Positions 52,826-62,814 of a stretch of 64,000 nt of DNA are shown one piece after another. Position 1 is the first letter of the stretch, and every line of letters starts with the position of its first letter. The notes beneath the pieces were generated by a model, which made no database searches, was not told the origin of the DNA, and saw only the letters and a program-made list of their open reading frames with translations. A program made the position numbers and the translations under genes. This stretch comes from Plebeiibacterium sediminum (GTDB lineage Bacteria > Bacteroidota > Bacteroidia > Bacteroidales > Marinilabiliaceae), in NCBI RefSeq assembly GCF_026013605.1, contig NZ_JAPDPJ010000014.1:1-64000 (forward strand). The letters are read 5' to 3'.

Positions 52826-55540
52826 CTAATTTATTAAAGAATCTATTTTCTTATATTTTTCTATCACCTCTCCTTGCACATACCCAACCCTTCTTGGCCT
52901 TTCTACTCTGCTCTCTACTTTTATATAGGATGATATCAGCTTATTTACATCCTCATATTTTATAAGATTTAAATCACTTTCAGATTCACTTTCACTATAT
53001 ATTATTCTACTGGCATGAATCAGCTTTAACTTCTCAAATAAGTTTCTGCACTCCCTGGCATTACCAAAGTGTTTTGTTTTTTCTTTTGATAAAATTGTAA
53101 TAAAGTTATTCATCGCCTCAATTGCTGATTCTTCAAGAACATAATTTGCAGCATCAACCATTTGAAGAAATATTTGTGCCAATGCAGCTTCATTATAGTC
53201 ATTAAAGTTTATATGATATGGAAAACGACTGGCTATACCAGGATTTGAATCTAAAAACGGAAGCATTAATTCAGGATAACCGGCCATAATAACACAGGTT
53301 GAATCTTTTATATTTTCCATTTCTGCAACTAAAGTATCAATGGCTTCTATTCCATAATCCTTTTCACTATCTCTTTTATACAATGCATACGCTTCATCTA
53401 TAAACAAGATACCTCCTCGTGCCTGATCAATAAAGTTTTTCATATTAATTGCAGTCTGTCCAATAAATTGCCCAACAATATCATGACGTTTTACAATCAC
53501 AACATGACCTTTACTTAAAACACCAATACTTTTATATATCTCGCCTAGAATTGAAGCAACAGTAGTTTTTCCAGTTCCCGGGTTACCTGAAAAGATTGCG
53601 TTTAAAGACACTTCATCATTTGATTTTCTAAGCTTGGTCATTTTAACAAAAGCCGCATTGTCTTTAATTCCCTGTTTAACATCATCCAGTCCAACTAAAT
53701 TGTCTAAATCCTGCATAATTTGAGCTAAAGGACGTTGTTCTTCTAATGAATATTCATCTTTTATAGCATCATAAACATCAGACCTTGTAATCACTTTCAA
53801 CGACTTTCCCTGCAATTCACTATCTCTGATAGCATTATAGTATCTTACCTCACGATCCAACATCGTTGATAGCATTGGCCTAAACTGATTTGGAGTTAAT
53901 TGCTTTTTCAAATATTGAAAATATTCTAACGCCAAATCTTTTGCATCATCATTTAAAGAATATTGCTTCTCTTTTAATCGATTTTGGAAATAACTCAGAA
54001 GATGATTCTCTGAATACTGACTAAATTGAAATATGTGTTGAAAACAAACCCTTAACAATGGATATAAGGCATCTTGTTTTTCCCAAGCTGACTTTTCAAT
54101 AGAAAGAATGAATATATTCTTTGTATCTCGTTCCATATGATTGCACAAAATTTGAACTAAATCTGATTTTGTTACATCCAGATTCATCAAACGTTCGGCT
54201 TTCAATTCTTTTTCCAGATTTTCAATAACGATAATCTTTCGTCCCTGTGATTCCAGAAAATTCCGTAGACTATCAGCTGAATCAATTTCATTAAAATTAT
54301 ATTGAACTACCTCTATTTTACCATCTCCAAAGATTTCATCGTTAACCGATTTTAAAAAGTATTTAGCGGTTTCAACACCAGCAATATTGTTGGAATTAAC
54401 CAACACCATATTTAGGGATAATTCAAATATATTATTAAGATTACTCTCATCTGAAAATAAAGGTTTGAGCTCATCTATATAGTTAAGAAATTCAACCGGA
54501 GCAATATCTTTAATTTGCAGATCATCCGGATCATCCTTTGTCAATACTTTTTTAATACTATCCGGCTGTAAATAAGTAGACAGACTATTCACAAATTCGT
54601 AAAAATCACTCGACACATCATCCAACTCATCCTCAGGTAATGTTTTAATATCAAAATCACCCAGTAATAAAAAATTAACTTCTTCTCCCAAATCACATTG
54701 GTCATTATAATCACCAAAAGGATCTTCGCCATCACCTGAAAGAGCTAAAGATAAAACTTCGATCTCTCTTTCTTCTGGTAAAATATCATTTAACACAGAA
54801 AGCATCTCTTCACGTTTTAAGGAAATACGTTTACACTCTTCAGAATTAGCATCCTCCTCATCTATAACAATAAAAAAATGAATCATATAAATTACATAAT
54901 TCCTTTCCGCATCATATTTATGCCCTGCTTCTGTTATCAATAAGAGATCGACATCTTTCATGCCGGTAAATAAAATTCTAACATTGACATCTGATATTTG
55001 TCGTTGAATTTCCCTTAAAAACACTTTTTTCCACCCTTGATTTATATCTTCTAAATAATCAATATATAAATCAAATGCATCGTTCATCTGATTATTTGCA
55101 AGTTTCTGATTTGCTTTATTTATATAGTCCCAATTATTCATTTCTTTCTTTTTTTGTTCTTCTATTACTTCTTTCTCAATAAAATGAAAAGGAGCTTTTG
55201 TTAAACATTCAAAATCTTCCCCGGCTTCGTATAAATCTTCATCATCACCAGGATAATACCAAAAAATATCTATTCTATGATGTTGAACTAGTTTGTCGAT
55301 CTTAATCAGAAGGTTATTTATTTCTCTAACAACAGAATTAGGTACATAATCCATACAGAAATTAACTGTAGTATATTCTTTGGGTGAATCAAAATAAAGA
55401 TCCATCCAATCCATCAGTTCCTGAAATAAATCTCTTTGATCGGAACAATACATTCCCTTAATCCAAATTTCACCAGAGTATGCATCTGCGGTAATTTCTG
55501 CATTTGTGTGAAAGGTCGATATTTTAAGGTTCTCCAACAT
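52826..55540 (-). CDS. SiaC-like (DUF1987) domain fused to CbxX/CfqX-type AAA+ ATPase
   Basis: A 904-residue cytosolic protein. Residues 1-122 match the DUF1987/SiaC family, with IWIKGMYCSDQRDLFQ, and DIFWYYPGDDEDLYEAGEDF at the end. The middle (about 375-570) looks like a degenerate AAA+ module: a Walker B-like RKIIVIENLE is kept but no P-loop lysine. A complete C-terminal AAA+ domain follows, Walker A FSGNPGTGKTT near 650, Walker B GGILFIDEAYALY near 705, and GIASRFPYHI of the CbxX/SpoVK type. CbxX proteins remodel partners; SiaC proteins are switchable anti-anti-sigma-like regulators. First gene of the caspase/CHASE2 operon. Confidence 0.88.
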   Translation of the reverse strand: MLENLKISTFHTNAEITADAYSGEIWIKGMYCSDQRDLFQELMDWMDLYFDSPKEYTTVNFCMDYVPNSVVREINNLLIKIDKLVQHHRIDIFWYYPGDDEDLYEAGEDFECLTKAPFHFIEKEVIEEQKKKEMNNWDYINKANQKLANNQMNDAFDLYIDYLEDINQGWKKVFLREIQRQISDVNVRILFTGMKDVDLLLITEAGHKYDAERNYVIYMIHFFIVIDEEDANSEECKRISLKREEMLSVLNDILPEEREIEVLSLALSGDGEDPFGDYNDQCDLGEEVNFLLLGDFDIKTLPEDELDDVSSDFYEFVNSLSTYLQPDSIKKVLTKDDPDDLQIKDIAPVEFLNYIDELKPLFSDESNLNNIFELSLNMVLVNSNNIAGVETAKYFLKSVNDEIFGDGKIEVVQYNFNEIDSADSLRNFLESQGRKIIVIENLEKELKAERLMNLDVTKSDLVQILCNHMERDTKNIFILSIEKSAWEKQDALYPLLRVCFQHIFQFSQYSENHLLSYFQNRLKEKQYSLNDDAKDLALEYFQYLKKQLTPNQFRPMLSTMLDREVRYYNAIRDSELQGKSLKVITRSDVYDAIKDEYSLEEQRPLAQIMQDLDNLVGLDDVKQGIKDNAAFVKMTKLRKSNDEVSLNAIFSGNPGTGKTTVASILGEIYKSIGVLSKGHVVIVKRHDIVGQFIGQTAINMKNFIDQARGGILFIDEAYALYKRDSEKDYGIEAIDTLVAEMENIKDSTCVIMAGYPELMLPFLDSNPGIASRFPYHINFNDYNEAALAQIFLQMVDAANYVLEESAIEAMNNFITILSKEKTKHFGNARECRNLFEKLKLIHASRIIYSESESESDLNLIKYEDVNKLISSYIKVESRVERPRRVGYVQGEVIEKYKKIDSLIN

Positions 55541-55718
55541 CTGGTTTCTAGAAATTCAATTTTACAACTTAAAACTATCAATATTTTAGTTATTTAAATT
55601 GCTATAAAACAAAATAGAATCGAATATGTGACCAATAGTTGGAATTGTTTGATAAATGACTAAACTTCAAAAGAAGAGAATATCTGTTTATAATTTGATA
55701 AGGCACAGATTAATCTTT

Positions 55719-55734
55719 ATTAGAATAATCTAAT
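55719..55734 (-). promoter_or_regulatory. Candidate palindromic operator
   Basis: attaga and tctaat form a perfect six-base inverted repeat around ataa in the 292-base gap between the response regulator and the AAA+ gene. It is AT-rich and could be chance. It is a possible site for the Fis-type domain of the neighbouring regulator. Confidence 0.3.
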
Positions 55735-55832
55735 CAACAATGTAGAGAATGATATCAGGAGAAAGATAGATGAACCAAACAACAAAGTTATTTATTATCT
55801 GATCCAATCCAGTATTAAGTATAACACAGCGT

Positions 55833-57248
55833 TTATACTTCCTTCGTAATATTAAGTTTTTTCATTTTGGCGAGTAAAGTTGTTCTCTTTAGTCCAAGTA
55901 ACTCTGCAGCTCCATACTCACCTCCTATTTTCCAAGATGTTTTTTCAAGAACTTTTAAGATATGTTTTCGTTCAACGTTAGTTAAAGTTAGATCAATTTG
56001 CTCATCAATTACTTTATCGTGGAAGATTAATTGATCAACATTTAAATTTGAATTTGAAGAAATAATTACACCACGTTCTATCACATTTTCTAATTCTCTA
56101 ACATTACCCGGCCAATCATATTGTTTCATAAAAGCCATCTTGGGAGCTAATATTGATTTAATGTTCTTACCATACTTTTTATTAAACTTTGCAATAAAAT
56201 GATTGATTAAAACAGGAATATCATCCCTACGTTCTCTTAAAGGAGGAATATTTAACTGAAATATGTTTAATCTGTAATACAAATCAAGTCTAAAACGTCC
56301 GTTTTTTATTTCTTCATTAATATCTCTGTTAGTAGCAGCAATAACTCTCAAATTTAGTTGAATTTGGTCCTTACCTCCAATGCGTTCTACAACGTTTTCT
56401 TGTAAAACTCTGAGTAACTTTGTTTGCATTAACATAGGCATTTCTCCTATTTCATCCAGAAATATGGTTCCATTATTGGCCAGTTCAAATTTACCTTTAC
56501 TCATATTTTTGGCATCAGTATAGGCTCCTGCCTCATGACCAAACAACTCATTTTCAATTAAACTATCAGGTATGGCTGCACAGTTAACAGAAATAAAGGG
56601 TCCTGAATTGTTGCTCGCCTTATGAATGGCACGTGCTATCAGTTCTTTTCCAGTGCCAGTTTCTCCTGTTATCAAAACCGAAGCGTTAGTTGAAGCAATT
56701 ACTTTTAATTGTTCCAACAACCCTTTTAATTGAGCATTATAAGTAACAATTTCACTGTTATTATAAGAATCATTCAATTCATTTCTTAAATAAATAACTT
56801 CATCCTGTAATTTTTGCTGTAGTAAATTAAGCGCTTCGTTTTTCTGTTCCAGTTCCTGAACTAATTGCTTGTTTTTTATCGATGAATAATATTTATCTAT
56901 AGCATTATCAATTTCAAAACCTAAGCTTTCCTCTTTCCACGGCTTCAATAAGAATCTATAAACACGACCTATTTCTAATGATTCTTTAACTGTATCAAAG
57001 TCCAAATAACCAGACAATATCATAAAAACAGTATCAGGATAATTTTCTTTTTCGCGTTTTATAAATTCAGTACCAGTTTCCCCAGGCATTCTCTGATCAG
57101 TAATTACAACACATATTTTATGCTGTTGTAATATTGCAGAACCTTCTTGCCCTGAACCTGCCAAAAAAATATTAAACCTATCAAAAAAACAAGCATAAAA
57201 TACATCAAGGTTTGGTTGCTCATCATCAATGTATAAGATGTTACTCAT
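55833..57248 (-). CDS. Sigma-54-dependent response regulator (NtrC type)
   Basis: A 471-residue regulator. The receiver (1-118) has DDE at 8-10, phospho-acceptor Asp51 (VVITDQRMPG) and LKPW with Lys102. A coiled coil (about 122-165) leads to the AAA+ domain with GETGTGKELIARAIH, GTIFLDEIGEM and GNVRELENVI. The sigma-54 contact loop reads GAYTDA instead of the consensus GAFTGA, a variant also known in the family. The C-terminal Fis helix-turn-helix is AAELLGLKRTTLLAKMKKL. It lies 292 bases upstream of, and on the same strand as, the AAA+/caspase operon and is its probable activator. Confidence 0.94.
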   Translation of the reverse strand: MSNILYIDDEQPNLDVFYACFFDRFNIFLAGSGQEGSAILQQHKICVVITDQRMPGETGTEFIKREKENYPDTVFMILSGYLDFDTVKESLEIGRVYRFLLKPWKEESLGFEIDNAIDKYYSSIKNKQLVQELEQKNEALNLLQQKLQDEVIYLRNELNDSYNNSEIVTYNAQLKGLLEQLKVIASTNASVLITGETGTGKELIARAIHKASNNSGPFISVNCAAIPDSLIENELFGHEAGAYTDAKNMSKGKFELANNGTIFLDEIGEMPMLMQTKLLRVLQENVVERIGGKDQIQLNLRVIAATNRDINEEIKNGRFRLDLYYRLNIFQLNIPPLRERRDDIPVLINHFIAKFNKKYGKNIKSILAPKMAFMKQYDWPGNVRELENVIERGVIISSNSNLNVDQLIFHDKVIDEQIDLTLTNVERKHILKVLEKTSWKIGGEYGAAELLGLKRTTLLAKMKKLNITKEV

Positions 57249-57803
57249 ATAATTTTCTTATTTCTCCCGTGAAAAATCTGTAATAAAAAACAAGGACGCC
57301 AAAATTACTGATTCAAGTTGGTTATATCGCAATATGAGTTTAAATATTAATAATCAAAAGAAGGATTTTCATCAAAAGACACTTGATATAATATTCATAT
57401 TCAACACAAACATCCGGAACACAAAAAAACACTTTAATTACCTATACCTCAACCACATAAACTCATTTTGAAATTTAACAATACATTAAAACAATAGTGT
57501 CGAAATAATGACTTTTTGTATTATTTCTGTCAATATTTAGTCAGTATTAAACTAATAAGATGCTTCCTAAAAAATATATAAAACTAACATTCAATTACAT
57601 ATATAGATTGGTAAAATAATTGATATATAACACTGCACTAATAATATTTTTTATAACCACAATGATGTAATAGTAATGATTTGTTATGGACAGGTTTTTA
57701 GAATCCTTAATTTGTAATATCAGAAAAGAAGGCTATGTAAGCAATTGAAAATTGCAATGCAACACACAATAATACCCACACACTTAAACAAATAATACTT
57801 AAA
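57249..57803. other. Divergent 555-base region between response regulator and chemoreceptor
   Basis: Strongly AT-rich, gene-free, serving as upstream region for both genes. I looked for sigma-54 -24/-12 elements (TGGCAC...TTGC) and saw none that fit. Confidence 0.5.
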
Positions 57804-59711
57804 ATGAAATTCAACGATTTTAAATTAAAGAAACGTATCAACATTACCATTATTACCATGATAGTTGTAGTATTTGCTGTAATAGGTTTTATAATTACAA
57901 GCAATCAGAAAGACGCTATTGTAAAAAATACTCAGGAGCAAATGAACATGCATGTTAAGGATCTCGTGGAAATCCTTAATTCGCATGTACAAGGCAAACA
58001 ATCTTTAGTGAATATGTCGTTAAATGATGCTCATAGGTTATTTTATAGTAAAGGGGCAATTAATTTATCTGATAAAAAAACAGAGACAACCATAACGTTG
58101 GACAATTCAATAGTAAAACAAATTACCTTCAACAGCTTAACTCAAAACAACGTTGCACTCTTTAACAACAATATGTTTGTTGATGAGCTAAAACACGATT
58201 CAATAAATGTTGCCAGTATATTTCAGAGAACAAATGAGGGATATTTAAGAATTTCCACATCTGTTACAGACCATAATGGGGATCGGGCTTTAGGAACTAT
58301 AATTCCTGACTCATCAGAAATTATAAAAACAATTGAACAGAAAAAAAACTTCTATGGAAGGGCCTTTGTAATTGATGACTGGTATTTAACTGCCTATGAA
58401 CCTATTATTATAAATGGGAATATTGAAGGTATGCTATCTGTTGCAATAAAAGAGAAAGACTATAATTATCTTAAACATGAGTTTTCATCAAGAAAATATT
58501 TTTCTGAAGGTTATCCTTTGATTGTTGATAGTGAAGGGAATTTAATTATCCATCCAACCAATGAAGGTGAAAACATTTCGGATAAATTATATTTTAAAGA
58601 TATAAAAGATGCATCCAAAGCTATATTTAATCATTCACGTTATAAATGGCCTGAAACAGAGGATGGAGAATGGAAGCAGCAGTATTTTAAATATTTTAAA
58701 CCCTATGATAGTTATATCTGTGTATCGCTGTATGAAAAAGATATGTATCATAGTTTACAAGTAACCACCAATATTAGTGCAATTGGTATTATAATCAGTA
58801 TTATACTATTATCCGGTTGTATTTACCTATTAATGGGACCTATTCTTAAAACTATCAATGAAATTTCTGATATATCCTCAAATATTTCACAAGGAAATTT
58901 AGATGTAAAAATTGAGGTTAATGGAAAAGATGAGTTGGCAGAAACAGCCAATTCATTGCAAATTATGGTCAAAAAATTAAAAGAGATTATATCAGAAGTT
59001 GTTGCTGGGTCAAATAATATTGCTGTTGCAAGTCAACAATTAAGTAACTCTTCACAGATACTTAGTCAAAATGCAAATGAACAAGCTGCTTCAGTTGAAG
59101 AAATTTCCAGTACAATGGAAGAAATGGCAGCAAACATTGCTCAAAACTCAAGTAATGCAAGGCATAATGAACAAATATCAGTTCAAACAAAAAAAGGATT
59201 GGATGAATTATTTGTGAGTACTGAAAATACAATACAAGCAAATAAGATGATAGCTGACAATACAAGTATTATAAAAGAGATTTCATCTCAAATTAATATT
59301 TTAGCTTTAAATGCTGCTGTTGAGGCTGCAAACTCAGGACAACATGGAAGAGGTTTTGCAGTAGTTGCTGCAGAAGTTCGAAAATTGGCAGAAAAGAGTT
59401 CTACTGTTTCTGATGAAATTGTAAATAAAGTTACCAATGGTGTCAATATAGCTATTGAAACCGGAGATAAAATGAAGTCGTTGCTACCTCATATAAAAAC
59501 GGTAACTAATTTAACACAAGAAATTACAGCTGCTAGTAATGAACAAAATGAAGGAGCTTCTCAAATAAATTCATCCATCAATCAATTAAATCAGGTTACT
59601 CAGGAAACTGCAGCTGCAAGTGAAGAATTAGCATCCAGCTCTGAAGAGCTATCTACTCAAGCCGAAAGGTTAAAAGAGCTAGTAGCTTTCTTTAAAACCG
59701 ATGATAACTAA
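57804..59711 (+). CDS. Methyl-accepting chemotaxis protein with Cache sensor
   Basis: A 635-residue receptor. Membrane helices at about 13-33 and 328-350 enclose a periplasmic dCache-type sensor (about 40-320). HAMP (about 350-400) precedes the cytoplasmic coiled-coil, with the tip ILALNAAVEAANSGQHGRGFAVVAAEVRKLA matching the CheA/CheW-contact hairpin. There is no C-terminal CheR/CheB pentapeptide. No cheA, cheW or motility gene is in the window. In this cluster it may feed the adjacent kinase/response regulator circuit rather than flagella. Convergent with the PAS kinase and ended by a terminator overlapping that gene. Confidence 0.92.
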   Translation: MKFNDFKLKKRINITIITMIVVVFAVIGFIITSNQKDAIVKNTQEQMNMHVKDLVEILNSHVQGKQSLVNMSLNDAHRLFYSKGAINLSDKKTETTITLDNSIVKQITFNSLTQNNVALFNNNMFVDELKHDSINVASIFQRTNEGYLRISTSVTDHNGDRALGTIIPDSSEIIKTIEQKKNFYGRAFVIDDWYLTAYEPIIINGNIEGMLSVAIKEKDYNYLKHEFSSRKYFSEGYPLIVDSEGNLIIHPTNEGENISDKLYFKDIKDASKAIFNHSRYKWPETEDGEWKQQYFKYFKPYDSYICVSLYEKDMYHSLQVTTNISAIGIIISIILLSGCIYLLMGPILKTINEISDISSNISQGNLDVKIEVNGKDELAETANSLQIMVKKLKEIISEVVAGSNNIAVASQQLSNSSQILSQNANEQAASVEEISSTMEEMAANIAQNSSNARHNEQISVQTKKGLDELFVSTENTIQANKMIADNTSIIKEISSQINILALNAAVEAANSGQHGRGFAVVAAEVRKLAEKSSTVSDEIVNKVTNGVNIAIETGDKMKSLLPHIKTVTNLTQEITAASNEQNEGASQINSSINQLNQVTQETAAASEELASSSEELSTQAERLKELVAFFKTDDN

Positions 59712-59761
59712 CACTCAATTATATTCTCAACATAAACATATTTTTTCCACAACATATGTTA

Positions 59762-59806
59762 AACCCTCAATTAGTTAACCTTCTTCTAATTGGGGGTTAA
59801 TTTTTT
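59762..59806 (+). terminator. Terminator of the chemoreceptor gene
   Basis: Thirteen-base arms aaccctcaattag (59762-59774) and ctaattgggggtt (59786-59798), with one G-T pair, are followed by a T run. The right arm overlaps the stop codon of the convergent kinase gene, an economical arrangement. Confidence 0.85.
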
Positions 59807-62568
59807 GTGGTAGCTTCCTGACGAAATGCGGGTAATTCAATATAAAATGCTGTACCACTATTTTTTTCGGTCTCAAACCAGATTGAACCTTCATGTTCTT
59901 CAATGATTTTATAAGTCAGATACAATCCCAATCCGGAACCCTGACCTACGTCTTTTGTTGTATAAAAAGGGTCAAATATCTTTTTCTTTTTATCAAAATC
60001 AATCCCTACTCCGTTATCTTTAATGGTCACCTGAACTACATCTTTCTCTGTAATATATTTTGTAATAATTATTATTTCACCAGAATCTTTAATAGAATCA
60101 ATACTATTTGAAATTAAATTTGTAAATACTTGTTGTATACGCCCCGGAATACAATAAATATCTGGAATTTGAGAAAAGTCTTTAATAACTTCAATGCTCT
60201 TAGATTTTAAAGCGCTTTCAAATAACACGATAGTACCATCAATCAATTTATCAATATCATAATTGGTAAAATCCGTAGTTTTATTTCTTGAGAATGTCCG
60301 CATACTATAAACAATATCAATAACCCGGGCAATTCCATTCTCCATAATCTTAATCATCTTATCTCCGGTTTCAAAATAAGATCCTATTTGAGATTCTATA
60401 TCCTTAGTATCTCCTCCCCTATGTTCTAACAAAGCACTTATTGCAGTCTTGATCCTAAGAAATGTTTTATTAAATGCTGTCATTCCAGCATTTACATAAT
60501 TCACCGGATTATTAATTTCATGGGCCAGGCCAGCAGTTAAAACACCCAATGCAGCCATCTTTTCCGATTCAATGAGTTTTTCCTGAGTATTTTTCAAAAT
60601 ATCAAGTGTAGTTTCAAGATGTTTCTTCTCTGCTTCTAATTGGGCAGATTTATTTGAAATTTCTTTATTAACCTTCAGTAGCTGCAATTCTGCATTAATT
60701 AGCTCACTAATATCCATATTTACTCCAACAGCACGTATTGCTTTTCCCTCTCCATCTCTTTTTAATACTTTACCTGCATCAAGTATCCACTTCCAGTTAC
60801 CATCCTTCATAAGTAACCTGTGCTTCAATCTAAAAAATGGTATCTTCTTCTCTAAGTGATGATCTAATTCATCCATTACCTTAGGCTTATCTTCAGGATG
60901 TACCAAACTTTTCCATGTATCCAAACGATGAGCTAGTTCATCTATTTCATAACCTAGCATAGTAGCCCATCTTTCACTAAAATAGAGTTCCCCTGTTTCT
61001 ACATTCCAATCCCACAAGCCCAAATCTGCACCTTGCAATGCCAACTGAAGTCGTTCTTCACTATTCTTTAACTCCTCCTCTATTTTCTTTTGTTCTGTAA
61101 TGTCATGTATAGAGGCTAGCATCATTTCCTCCTTATTAAACTTAACAATGGATACCTGATTGATAATATTAAGTAAGCGTCCACTTTTAGTTTTCAATAC
61201 AGAGGTAAATGTTGTCTTTTTTGTAGTATTGATAATTTCAATAGTTTTATCGTACCACTCTTTTCCATTATATGAGGATATCTCATAAAAGTGCATTCCA
61301 TATAATTCTTCTGAACTATATTCTAATAATTCTATTGTTGCCTCATTAAAGAACCTAATACGCCCTTTTTTATCTGTAATTACAATTGGATTATAAGCAT
61401 TCTTAAAAATTACGCCATAACGAGTCTCACTTTCTTTGAACTTATCTTCAACAAGTTTCCTTAATGTAATATCCTGGAAACTCGTCATTAACAATGTCTC
61501 TTCGTTTAAGCTAACTGTATTTACATTAATAATAAATGTTTTCCTCTTTCCTGATTTTAACTTAACAGCAACCTCTAATCCATGAACTGATCCATTTTTT
61601 TTTAAGTCTTGAAGCATTTTATTTCTTGTTTCAACTTTATCATAAAAATCAATGATATTTGATGATAAAAGCTCCTTTTTATTAGCTCCAGACACATTGA
61701 GTAACGCCTGATTTACATCTACAAATGTTCCATCATAACGCGTAAGAGCAGTACCTATTGGTGAGTTCTTATAAAAAGCTTTGAATTTTTCTTCACTTTC
61801 CTTTAGATTCTGATTTACTTTTTCGAGTTCACTAATATCTTCATAAATGCTCATTAATAAGTTCTCGCCATTTGAAACAAAAGGTAAAAACTTACAACTA
61901 AGCTTAACTGGTTTTCCAAATGTACTTACAGACGAATAAATTATTTTCTCTTGCTTATTATTATTAATAGCACTAATTGCAGCATCATACAAGCCTGTTG
62001 TTTTCCATGCCTGCACCTCTCTAAAATTGTAGTCAATCAACTGACTTACTGAAGCTCCAATCATTTGAGCTGCGGCTCTATTAGCAAAAACACATCGCCC
62101 CTCAGCATTAAAAATCGTAATACCTATAGATATTTCATCAACAATTAATTGATTATATTCAGATAAATCTAATATTTCCCGTTTTGCATAGCTATTTTGA
62201 ATAGCTTCTTTGAGCTTTTTATTTAAAAATTTTGGGTCTTTTTTAGCACCACTTATATCAAGTAATGTACAATATGAAATATTATCTCCCTCTGATGATA
62301 CCTGGTTAAATCTTAATGAAAAAAATTTTTCTTGAGGATTTATAATTAATCTCGTATCAAATTGTTGATTCTTCATTGATACTTCATCAAACTCCAAGGG
62401 TAATTCAAATAGCTTATTAATGGGTAATCCAACACATTCAGTTTTCTTTAAGCCTGTTAATTTTATAAAACTTTCATTTACGTCAGATACTATACCTTGC
62501 TCATGAACAATAACAGCTTCTGCAAAAATAGAGAGCGCACTGAGAAAATTATTCCTGGAGATATTCAT
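59797..62568 (-). CDS. Soluble five-PAS histidine kinase
   Basis: A 923-residue kinase without membrane segments. About five PAS/PAC units occupy 1-635 (for example FINVNTVSLNEETLLMTSFQ and the PAS_3-type LGLWDWNVETGELYFSERWATML). A coiled coil leads to the dimerisation motif LAHEINNPVNYV with phospho-His683. The ATPase has DNGVGIDFD and GQGSGLGLYLTYKI. No receiver is fused, so it must phosphorylate a separate regulator; the sigma-54-type regulator at 55833 is the closest candidate. PAS domains suggest redox, light or small-molecule sensing in the cytoplasm. Confidence 0.93.
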   Translation of the reverse strand: MNISRNNFLSALSIFAEAVIVHEQGIVSDVNESFIKLTGLKKTECVGLPINKLFELPLEFDEVSMKNQQFDTRLIINPQEKFFSLRFNQVSSEGDNISYCTLLDISGAKKDPKFLNKKLKEAIQNSYAKREILDLSEYNQLIVDEISIGITIFNAEGRCVFANRAAAQMIGASVSQLIDYNFREVQAWKTTGLYDAAISAINNNKQEKIIYSSVSTFGKPVKLSCKFLPFVSNGENLLMSIYEDISELEKVNQNLKESEEKFKAFYKNSPIGTALTRYDGTFVDVNQALLNVSGANKKELLSSNIIDFYDKVETRNKMLQDLKKNGSVHGLEVAVKLKSGKRKTFIINVNTVSLNEETLLMTSFQDITLRKLVEDKFKESETRYGVIFKNAYNPIVITDKKGRIRFFNEATIELLEYSSEELYGMHFYEISSYNGKEWYDKTIEIINTTKKTTFTSVLKTKSGRLLNIINQVSIVKFNKEEMMLASIHDITEQKKIEEELKNSEERLQLALQGADLGLWDWNVETGELYFSERWATMLGYEIDELAHRLDTWKSLVHPEDKPKVMDELDHHLEKKIPFFRLKHRLLMKDGNWKWILDAGKVLKRDGEGKAIRAVGVNMDISELINAELQLLKVNKEISNKSAQLEAEKKHLETTLDILKNTQEKLIESEKMAALGVLTAGLAHEINNPVNYVNAGMTAFNKTFLRIKTAISALLEHRGGDTKDIESQIGSYFETGDKMIKIMENGIARVIDIVYSMRTFSRNKTTDFTNYDIDKLIDGTIVLFESALKSKSIEVIKDFSQIPDIYCIPGRIQQVFTNLISNSIDSIKDSGEIIIITKYITEKDVVQVTIKDNGVGIDFDKKKKIFDPFYTTKDVGQGSGLGLYLTYKIIEEHEGSIWFETEKNSGTAFYIELPAFRQEATTKN

Positions 62569-62814
62569 ATATACTTCATTTTTGAAGCAAATTTAGTCAA
62601 ACAAACAGTTTTGTTACATTAAAAAATAAGAATTAGTTACTATGGTTATCTAAAACTTTATGGGTAAACAACCTCGATAAACAATACATCCTCATCAAAA
62701 AAAAATACCAAAAACTTCAGCTATTTTATCACTGGATTTTATGTACAAATTATATTAACTTTTAAAAACCAAGAGAGACAGATATTTAAAGTAAAGTAAT
62801 CTAATTAGGGGAAT

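Noticed and set aside
57249-57803. Sigma-54 promoter for the chemoreceptor or response regulator
   Set aside because: No TGGCAC-N5-TTGC-type pair with acceptable spacing on either strand.
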